Source: an uncultured Actinomyces sp.
GTDB lineage: Bacteria; Actinomycetota; Actinomycetes; Actinomycetales; Actinomycetaceae
Assembly (NCBI GenBank): GCA_915069725.1
Contig: CAJZFF010000099.1
Coordinates: 1 to 6,588, forward strand
DNA: 6,588 bases
Reading direction: 5' to 3'
The translations under genes and the position numbers were made by a program. This document shows positions 1 to 5,030 of the stretch, one piece after another (positions within the stretch are counted from its first letter, which is position 1; every line of letters begins with the position of its first letter). The notes under the pieces were generated by a model. That model searched no databases. It was not told where the DNA came from and saw only the letters and a program-made list of their open reading frames with translations.

Positions 1-761
1 CCACGGCCGAGCTCGTGGCGCGCGACACCGGTGTTCTCCTGCTCCTGGACGGCGCGGAGTCGTCCTTCCTGGACCTGCGTGATCCGGCCCACCTGGACTT
101 CGAGTACCACCAGCAGATGGATGCGGTGCTGGCTGCGCAGCGCGATGAGGGCAGCCCCGTCAAGGCGCTCCACCTGGGCGGGGCGGGTTGTGCCCTGGCC
201 AGGGCCTGGGACGTGACGCGCCCCGGGTCCCAGCAGCTCGCCGTCGAGATCGACGAGATCCTGGCGCATCAGGTGCGTACCTGGTTCGACCTGCCCCGCT
301 CCCCCAGGCTGCGCATCCGGGTCGGTGACGCGGCCGAGGTGGTCTCAGGGCTGCGGCCCGGTCAGTGGGACGTCGTCGTGCGGGACGTGTTCAACGGCGG
401 GAGCGTGCCGGCCTCCTGCAGGAGCCAGGAGTTCCTCGGCACCTGTCTGAGGGCACTGGCGCCTGACGGGCTGCTGCTGGTCAACACCGCCTCCATGCCG
501 CGTGCCCAGGCCGGTGCCGAGATCGCTGCGCTCACCAGAGCCCTGGACGGGGACGCCTCCTGCGCGGTCATCGTCGCCGACCCCGCAGCGGTGCGCGGCC
601 GGCGTCGGGGCAACCTGGTGCTGGTGGCCCGCCAGAACCCCTTCACGGCCGATGAGCTCGAGGAGGCCGAGCGCGCAGTGCGCCGCCTGCCGCTGCCGGT
701 GCGCACCTGGTCGCTCGATGATGCCGCGCTGCCGCGCCCAGAGGGTGGCCGAGCCCGCTAG
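1..761 (+). CDS. Spermidine-synthase-like (SAM methyltransferase-fold) protein, 5' end missing
   Basis: The reading frame is open from the left edge (codons starting at position 3) to a TAG at 759-761. A GTG at 15 could start a 248-residue protein, but it has no Shine-Dalgarno sequence and family members carry extra N-terminal residues, so the real start is probably outside the window. Numbering from that GTG, residues 52-58 (LHLGGAG) form the glycine-rich SAM-binding motif I. The acidic residues of VEID (77-80) would contact the ribose, GDA (104-106) follows, and DVVVRDVF (119-126) sits on strand 4. The ending GNLVLVA (199-205) is typical of actinobacterial proteins annotated as spermidine synthase or fused MFS/spermidine synthase. 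True SpeE enzymes have a DSSDP-like loop where this protein has RDVFNGG, so polyamine synthesis is doubtful. Substrate unknown; probably a soluble cytoplasmic protein, since no membrane segment is visible in the part seen. It converges on the PAC2 gene. Confidence 0.8.
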   Translation, partial: TAELVARDTGVLLLLDGAESSFLDLRDPAHLDFEYHQQMDAVLAAQRDEGSPVKALHLGGAGCALARAWDVTRPGSQQLAVEIDEILAHQVRTWFDLPRSPRLRIRVGDAAEVVSGLRPGQWDVVVRDVFNGGSVPASCRSQEFLGTCLRALAPDGLLLVNTASMPRAQAGAEIAALTRALDGDASCAVIVADPAAVRGRRRGNLVLVARQNPFTADELEEAERAVRRLPLPVRTWSLDDAALPRPEGGRAR

Positions 762-778
762 ACCCGCATGAGGCGAAT

Positions 779-795
779 GACCGGCCGCGCCGGTC
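779..795. terminator. Possible bidirectional terminator hairpin between convergent genes
   Basis: A perfect 6-bp inverted repeat, GACCGG (779-784) and CCGGTC (790-795), encloses a 5-base loop. It lies 17 bases after the stop of the SpeE-like gene and 27 bases beyond the stop of the opposing PAC2 gene, where a shared terminator would be expected. There is no T-tract on either side, so it is not a classical intrinsic terminator. Hairpins without U-tracts are often proposed as terminators in actinobacteria. The assignment rests on position and symmetry only. Confidence 0.35.
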
Positions 796-822
796 CGGGC
801 TGCTGGCGACGCTCGGTACCGT

Positions 823-1761
823 TCAGCCCCCGCGGCCGGGGTTCCAGCCCTGGGGCCCCAGGTCCCCGGAGTCGTTGGCCTCCAGGAAGGCCTCCAGGCG
901 CGCGCCGATCTCCTCGGCGCTGGGCAGGTTGAGGATCGGCGCGGAGGTGTCGACCTCATCGATGGCGATCCTGGGGGCCATGGCGTCGTACTGGGCCTCC
1001 AGGGCGGAGACGACGGCGCTGACCTCCGGCTGCTGAGCGGCCTCTGCGTTGATCTCGGCGCGGTTGATGCTGGCGGCGGCCTCGAGGTCCCCCACCGGCA
1101 GCGCCAGGCCGGTGGCCTGCACGACGGCGGTCAGCAGCGCTGAGGCCCCCTGCGGGAACTCGTCGCGGGCCACGTAGTGCGGGATCGCGGCCGAGACTCC
1201 CCGAGAGTCCAGGCCCAGCTCGCCCAGACGCAGCTCGAGGTAGGCCGACATCGACCCGGGTAGCTCGACGTGCCCGAACAGCTCGGGCTGGTTGGGCAGC
1301 AGGTCGGGCTGGCTGCCGTGATGGTGCACGTAGGTCGGGCGCGTGTGGGGCACGGCCATGGGGATGCCGCTCATGCCGACAGCCTGGCTCACGCCCATGG
1401 AGACGGCCAGGTGGGCCACGGCTCCGACGAACTCGTCCCAGCGGTAGTCCGGCTCGCTGCCGTGGAGCAGGAGGACGTCCTCGCCATCGTCGTCATGGAG
1501 GAGGTCCAGGACCAGCTCGGGCATGACGACTGAGGAGTAGTTGTTGTGGACGAAGGTCATCGTGGGACGCCGGGCGCGGTAGTCCACGAGGGCGTCGATG
1601 TCGAAGGTGGCGACACGCTCACTGGGGAGCGTCATGAGCAGCTGGTCGACGGCCAGCGCGCCGGCGTTGCCGGCGTCCATGGCGCCCTCGAAGTAGTGGA
1701 TGAGGACCCTCGGGGAGATCGGCTGATCCGCGGGGTGCTGGATGGTGAACAGTGGTCTCAC
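823..1761 (-). CDS. PAC2 family protein (proteasome assembly chaperone 2-like)
   Basis: A complete 312-residue protein, GTG start (complement of 1759-1761) and TGA stop. The GTG is preceded by a strong AGGAGG with 9-base spacing, which fixes the start. PAC2 hallmarks appear in order: FEGAMDAGNAG at residues 24-34 (usually FEGWNDAG), LLHGSEPDYRW at 98-108, HTRP at 139-142 and AAIPHYVARD at 191-200. The C-terminal third, about 225-295, is Ala/Glu-rich and helical-looking, as in actinobacterial members such as M. tuberculosis Rv2714, and length matches that family. The family resembles the eukaryotic proteasome assembly chaperone PAC2, but its bacterial role is not established. No signal peptide or membrane segment is visible, so it is probably cytoplasmic. 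It is convergent with the SpeE-like gene and divergent from helD; no proteasome or Pup gene is in the window. Residue 27 of the first motif is Met where many relatives have Asn or Trp-Asn. Confidence 0.9.
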   Translation of the reverse strand: MRPLFTIQHPADQPISPRVLIHYFEGAMDAGNAGALAVDQLLMTLPSERVATFDIDALVDYRARRPTMTFVHNNYSSVVMPELVLDLLHDDDGEDVLLLHGSEPDYRWDEFVGAVAHLAVSMGVSQAVGMSGIPMAVPHTRPTYVHHHGSQPDLLPNQPELFGHVELPGSMSAYLELRLGELGLDSRGVSAAIPHYVARDEFPQGASALLTAVVQATGLALPVGDLEAAASINRAEINAEAAQQPEVSAVVSALEAQYDAMAPRIAIDEVDTSAPILNLPSAEEIGARLEAFLEANDSGDLGPQGWNPGRGG

Positions 1762-1770
1762 AGCCCGTCT

Positions 1771-1776
1771 CCTCCT
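1771..1776 (-). promoter_or_regulatory. Ribosome binding site of the PAC2 gene
   Basis: On the minus strand this reads AGGAGG, a perfect Shine-Dalgarno core, followed by a 9-base spacer and the GTG start codon. It is the strongest ribosome binding site in the window and decides the start of the PAC2 gene. Confidence 0.8.
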
Positions 1777-1909
1777 GTCTGGTCTGGTTCATCCTCTCGC
1801 GGCATGGAGCCGTTGGTGCGCTCGCCGCCCGAGGTGACGGGCGGGCGAGACCGACGGCGCCGGGGAGGGCGTGTCCGTGTCGTGCGATGGTCATGGTCTG
1901 AGCATGGCC

Positions 1910-1935
1910 TGGGTTCGGCGCCCGGCGAGAACCCA
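1910..1935. repeat. 7-bp inverted repeat with 12-base spacer (possible operator or stem-loop)
   Basis: TGGGTTC (1910-1916) and GAACCCA (1929-1935) are perfect reverse complements around 12 bases. The element lies about 150 bases upstream of the PAC2 start and about 320 upstream of helD. It could be a regulator binding site or an RNA hairpin in either leader. No T-tract follows on either strand, so a terminator is unlikely. Confidence 0.4.
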
Positions 1936-1951
1936 CCTCAGTCGCTTCCTG

Positions 1952-1969
1952 GTCGAGCGACGTCGAGCG
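1952..1969. repeat. Tandem direct repeat GTCGAGCG, 10-base period
   Basis: Two identical 8-mers GTCGAGCG start at 1952 and 1962, exactly one DNA helical turn apart. Such spacing is common for cooperative binding of a regulator on one face of the helix, but in DNA of this base composition chance remains possible. It sits close to the inverted repeat at 1910-1935. Confidence 0.3.
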
Positions 1970-2255
1970 TCCTCGGCTCAGTGAGACGATTCGGCGTTTT
2001 ATCAGGATTCGTCCGGGTGAGTGCCCGGGAACGGCGGTTAGCGTCCTGGGCACTTCTGCCAACACCTTCTGGATTGTCGATGTTCCCGCCCGCGCCGGGT
2101 TCGGGCGCCTTGTTCGCCCTCGGCGTCCCCGTCGGGGCGTCAGCAGGAGAATAATGGGTCGACCGTACTGAAGCCATCACCGACCCCAGTACCCGTCAGC
2201 GTCAACCAGAGCCGGCCAGTGCACCCCGCGCGCATGCCTGCCAGAACCAGAACCG

Positions 2256-4871
2256 ATGCGAGGCCTTGTGAGTCAGACGATCCCCTCTCGCCCACCGCAC
2301 TCCCAGCAGGAGACGCCGTCGCGGGCGGAGGAAGATGCGGGCAGTGTCCGCGAGCGCGAGATGCGCGGTGAGCAGGTCGTCGTCGACCTCGCCTACAGCG
2401 AGCTGGACCGCCAGCTGGCTCAGGCCCGCCACTCCCTGGCCCGCACCGAGGCCCAGGGCGTCAGCGGCACCCACCAGTCCCGCGGGGAGCGGGATGCCTA
2501 CGCCGTGCACTACTCGTCTCTGGTCTCCTCCCTGGAGGGGGTCGAGGACCGTCTGGTCTTCGGACGGATGGATATGAGCACCTCGCCCGATGACGCGTCG
2601 GACTCGGGGTCCTCCGGGCGGGTCCCGACCTCGGCCTCCGGTTCTGGCAGGGGCATGGGCGGCTCCTCCCCGGTTACTGACGGGGGGCGGCGCCACTACG
2701 TGGGGCGCATCGGTCTGCAGGACGCCCAGCACCGTGAAGTGATCCTGGACTGGCGCGCCCCTCTGGCCCGGGCCTTCTATCAGGCCACGGCCTCCCACCC
2801 CATGGGGCTGGTGCGCCGGCGGCACATCGACACCCGGGCCCGTCAGGTGCTCGGGGTGGAGGACGAGGTCCTGGACCTGGCCGCCTTGGAGGCCGGCCAG
2901 GCCCCGTCCGGTTCGTCGGGGACCGCTGTGGCGGCCGGGGACCTGCAGGGCGAGGGGGCGCTCATCGCCGCGATGTCCAGCGCCCGTGACGGCCGCATGG
3001 GTGACATCGTGGCCACGATTCAGGCCGAGCAGGACCGGGTCGTCACCTCCTCGGGCCGGGGTGTGCTCGTGGTCCAGGGAGGCCCGGGGACGGGTAAGAC
3101 GGCGGTGGCGCTGCACCGGGTGGCCTACCTGTTCTACTCCGAGCGCGAGCGCCTGGAGCGTTCCGGCGTGCTTCTGGTGGGGCCGTCGCGTACCTTCCTG
3201 CGCTACGTGGAGCAGGTGCTGCCCTCCCTGGGCGAGACGGGGGTGGTCTCCACGACGATCGGCGACCTGGTTCCCGGGGTGCGGGCCACGGCCCAGGAGG
3301 ACGCGCGCGTCGCCGAGCTCAAGGGGCGCTCCCTGTGGGTCAAGGCCCTGGAGCGGGCGGTGCGGGGCCTGCAGCGCGTCCCGGATGCTCCCCGTGAGAT
3401 CGAGGTCCAGGGGGTGCGCCTGTCCCTGGAGCCCGACGACGTGCGTGAGGCGGCCTCACGGGCCCGTCGGGGCGGCAAGCCCCACAACCTGGCCCGCGAG
3501 GCCTTCGTGATCTGGCTGCTGGAGCGTCTGACCGACCAGTACGCGGCGGCCACGAACCAGGACGCCTCGGATGCTGACACGCGCGCCTGGATCCGCGAGG
3601 ACATCCGTACCGCCCGTGACGCCCGCCGGGAGATCAACCTGTGCTGGATGCCGACGACGCCCCAGGGGCTGCTGGAGCGGCTGTGGAGCCGGCCCGCCCT
3701 CCTGGAGCAGGTGGCGCCGTCCTTGAGCGAGCAGGAGCGTGCGCTGCTGCGCCGTGAGCCGGGGAGCGCTCTGAGTGCGGCGGACATCCCGCTCATTGAC
3801 GAGCTGGCCGAGCTGCTGGGCCCCAGTGAGGACGCCCAGGCCCGGCGCGCCCGGCTGGAGGCCCGGCGCCGTGAGGACCTGGTTGCCTACGCGGCCCAGG
3901 CGATCGAGTCTCAGGAACTGGGCGGCGGGATGGTCAGTGCCGAGATGCTGGCCGACCGGGTCTCCCAGGGCGGTCCGACTCTGACTCTGGCCGAGCGGGC
4001 CCGGGCGGATCGGACGTGGACCTACGGGCACGTCGTCGTCGATGAGGCCCAGGAGCTGGGCACCATGGCGTGGCGGGCGCTGGCACGTCGCTGCCCGGTG
4101 CGCTCCTTCACGGTGGTGGGGGACCTGGCCCAGTACTCGGGCCCCCACGCCCCGGGCAGCTGGGGCGAGGTACTCACCGCTCTGGGGACGGCGTCGGCTG
4201 AGGATGCTGCGCAGGCAGGGGGCCGCTCCCGGTCGCAGTCCCGTCACCGGGCCCGTTCGCGCTCGCGGCAGGGCCGGCAGTCGGGGCGCTCGCGCGGAGG
4301 GTCGACCCCACTGCGCGAGGAGGCGCTCAGCGTCTGCTACCGTACGCCGGCCACGATCATGGAGGCGGCCGAGGAGACGGTGACGCACCTGGGCCACCCG
4401 CCGGTCTACCCGGTGCGCTCGGTGCGCGACCTGCCCGGCTGCCTGGAGGTCACCGATCTGTCGCAGTCCCCTCAGGGCGCCCAGCCCGATGCCTGGGCGA
4501 GCCTCCTGCGCGAGGTCGTCGCCCAGGAGTCTGCCCGCCTGGACGAGCAGGTGGGGGCCGGCGTCGGGCGCATCGCGGTCATCTGCCCCTCCCCCGGGCG
4601 TACTGAGGCGCTGCTGCGCCAGGACCCGGACCTGGCCGCCGCGATGGAGGCTCCGGGAGGCGACGTGCTGCGTTCGCGGCTGCTGGTGGTCGACCCGGTG
4701 CTGTCCAAGGGGCTGGAGTTCGACGTCGTGGTGCTTGTGGATCCCGCTGAGATCGGTGAGCGCAGCGCGGGCGACCTGTATGTGGCGATGACTCGTCCCA
4801 CGCGCCGCCTGCGGGTGGTCAGCCGCCTGCCGCTCCCCCGGGGCCTGGAGCCGCGTCCCTCCGGTCGGTGA
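2256..4871 (+). CDS. helD: HelD-family RNA polymerase-associated ATPase (superfamily 1 helicase-like)
   Basis: A complete 871-residue protein. In Bacillus and mycobacteria HelD binds RNA polymerase, pries its clamp open and uses ATP to free stalled complexes; some actinobacterial relatives (HelR) protect against rifamycins. Conserved N-terminal sequence begins near residue 33 with a likely coiled coil (about 33-97), then VEDRLVFGR (96-104) and RIGL...ILDWRAPLARAFYQAT (151-178). Core motifs are the Q-like AEQD (257-260), Walker A GGPGTGKT (275-282), motif Ia GPSRTFLRYVEQVLP (309-323), Walker B VVVDEAQE (593-600), motif III VVGDLAQ (620-626), motif IV CYRTPATI (694-701), motif V LSKGLEFD (816-823) and motif VI LYVAMTRPTRRL (841-852) with the Arg finger. 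About 340-580 is the HelD-specific insertion. It is longer than mycobacterial HelD because of a Ser/Gly-rich stretch (108-145) and an Arg/Ser-rich insert (about 645-688). ATG 2256 lacks a Shine-Dalgarno; GTG 2268, after a weak GAGG, is an equally good start. Confidence 0.9.
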   Translation: MRGLVSQTIPSRPPHSQQETPSRAEEDAGSVREREMRGEQVVVDLAYSELDRQLAQARHSLARTEAQGVSGTHQSRGERDAYAVHYSSLVSSLEGVEDRLVFGRMDMSTSPDDASDSGSSGRVPTSASGSGRGMGGSSPVTDGGRRHYVGRIGLQDAQHREVILDWRAPLARAFYQATASHPMGLVRRRHIDTRARQVLGVEDEVLDLAALEAGQAPSGSSGTAVAAGDLQGEGALIAAMSSARDGRMGDIVATIQAEQDRVVTSSGRGVLVVQGGPGTGKTAVALHRVAYLFYSERERLERSGVLLVGPSRTFLRYVEQVLPSLGETGVVSTTIGDLVPGVRATAQEDARVAELKGRSLWVKALERAVRGLQRVPDAPREIEVQGVRLSLEPDDVREAASRARRGGKPHNLAREAFVIWLLERLTDQYAAATNQDASDADTRAWIREDIRTARDARREINLCWMPTTPQGLLERLWSRPALLEQVAPSLSEQERALLRREPGSALSAADIPLIDELAELLGPSEDAQARRARLEARRREDLVAYAAQAIESQELGGGMVSAEMLADRVSQGGPTLTLAERARADRTWTYGHVVVDEAQELGTMAWRALARRCPVRSFTVVGDLAQYSGPHAPGSWGEVLTALGTASAEDAAQAGGRSRSQSRHRARSRSRQGRQSGRSRGGSTPLREEALSVCYRTPATIMEAAEETVTHLGHPPVYPVRSVRDLPGCLEVTDLSQSPQGAQPDAWASLLREVVAQESARLDEQVGAGVGRIAVICPSPGRTEALLRQDPDLAAAMEAPGGDVLRSRLLVVDPVLSKGLEFDVVVLVDPAEIGERSAGDLYVAMTRPTRRLRVVSRLPLPRGLEPRPSGR
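4224..4295 (+). other. Arg/Ser-rich insert within HelD (residues 657-680)
   Basis: Ten Arg and seven Ser occur in 24 residues, inserted between helicase motif III (VVGDLAQ, 620-626) and motif IV (CYRTPATI, 694-701). Relatives as I recall them pass between these motifs with a short loop. The reading frame stays open and the core motifs on both sides are intact, so this is an in-frame insertion and not a frameshift. It is presumably disordered and strongly basic. Confidence 0.7.
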
Positions 4872-4909
4872 GCCGGATCGCACACGACCGTCACCGCCAC
4901 CGACCACGC

Positions 4910-4934
4910 AGGTTACGCCACCGTAGGTTACGGT
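4910..4934. promoter_or_regulatory. Candidate operator: 15-bp palindrome plus matching upstream half-site
   Basis: ACCGTAGGTTACGGT (4920-4934) is a perfect palindrome, 6-bp arms around a GGT centre. The 8-mer AGGTTACG occurs inside it (4925-4932) and again at 4910-4917, 15 bases apart, so TACG/CGTA half-sites alternate through the whole block. It ends 96 bases before the acyl-CoA ligase ATG, the right place for an operator or promoter. TAGGTT (4924-4929) and TACGGT (4929-4934) also fit the TAnnnT pattern of actinobacterial -10 boxes. From memory, CCGTAGGTTACG-like sequences precede lipid-metabolism genes in other actinobacteria. The regulator, possibly TetR-family, is not in the window. Confidence 0.5.
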
Positions 4935-4940
4935 TGATCC

Positions 4941-4950
4941 TGAGTTCTCA
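4941..4950. repeat. Small palindrome TGAGTTCTCA
   Basis: TGAG and CTCA arms flank a TT centre, just downstream of the larger palindrome and 81 bases before the acyl-CoA ligase start. It could be a second regulator site or part of the 5' leader. It is short enough to arise by chance. Confidence 0.2.
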
Positions 4951-4985
4951 TCGTCGCTCCGGGCGGCACCCGCGACGGGCGAGAC

Positions 4986-5004
4986 CCTCCCCGTCGGGGG
5001 AAGG
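4986..5004 (+). other. Possible stem-loop in the acyl-CoA ligase leader
   Basis: CCTCCCC (4986-4992) can pair with GGGG (4997-5000) and AGG (5002-5004) around a GTCG loop with a single bulged A, giving a seven-pair G+C-rich hairpin. It lies 26 bases before the ATG and just upstream of the ribosome binding site. It could end transcription coming from helD or affect translation of the ligase. No T-tract follows. Confidence 0.3.
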
Positions 5005-5016
5005 CTCACGGCAGAC

Positions 5017-5024
5017 AAGGGGGA
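5017..5024 (+). promoter_or_regulatory. Ribosome binding site of the acyl-CoA ligase
   Basis: The purine run AAGGGGGA ends 6 bases before the ATG at 5031. It is an imperfect but well-placed Shine-Dalgarno sequence and supports this start over internal candidates. Confidence 0.5.
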
Positions 5025-5030
5025 AGACCC

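Larger units (their letters stand above)
1762..2255. other. 494-base divergent intergenic region between PAC2 and helD
   Basis: No reading frame here looks like a real protein: translations are rich in Arg, Pro and Gly with no recognisable motif. Both divergent genes must be transcribed from here, but I find no convincing -35/-10 pair on either strand. The best AT-rich spots are AATAAT at 2150-2155 (+), lacking a good -35, and GATAAA at about 1997-2003 on the minus strand. Structured elements are an inverted repeat TGGGTTC/GAACCCA (1910-1916 and 1929-1935), a direct repeat of GTCGAGCG (1952-1959 and 1962-1969), a small CTCAGTGAG palindrome (1977-1985) and a possible five-codon leader ORF (2154-2171). 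No tRNA-like cloverleaf is visible. A longer-than-usual regulated leader for helD is possible. Confidence 0.6.

Noticed and set aside
2127..2137. CCCCGTCGGGG, also found at 4989-4999, as a shared leader element
   Set aside because: The arms are only G and C, a near copy occurs in helD coding sequence around 3465, and such strings are expected often at this base composition. The second copy is listed only as part of a possible hairpin.
1546..2154. Plus-strand frame of about 200 codons covering the PAC2 5' end and the intergenic region
   Set aside because: The first third is antisense to PAC2 and the rest shows no domain and no ribosome binding site. It probably reflects only the absence of stops in GC-rich DNA.
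1938..2180. Minus-strand 80-residue frame in the divergent intergenic region
   Set aside because: Its translation is low-complexity (Ala, Pro, Arg, Asn) without a recognisable motif, and no good ribosome binding site precedes it. A real small protein cannot be excluded but is not supported.
1762..2255. A tRNA or known structured RNA in the long intergenic region, prompted by GGGTTC and GAACCC strings
   Set aside because: No acceptor, anticodon and T-arm arrangement can be built around them, and no riboswitch-like conserved core is recognised.
2202..3116. Minus-strand open frame of about 300 codons opposite the 5' part of helD
   Set aside because: Its His/Gly/Arg-rich composition is typical of a shadow frame, and it lies over the conserved HelD N-terminus and Walker A.
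3456..5018. Long minus-strand open frame of about 520 codons opposite helD and the following intergenic region
   Set aside because: It is antisense to a gene with all its conserved motifs, its translation has no recognisable domain, and long spurious frames are expected in high-GC DNA.
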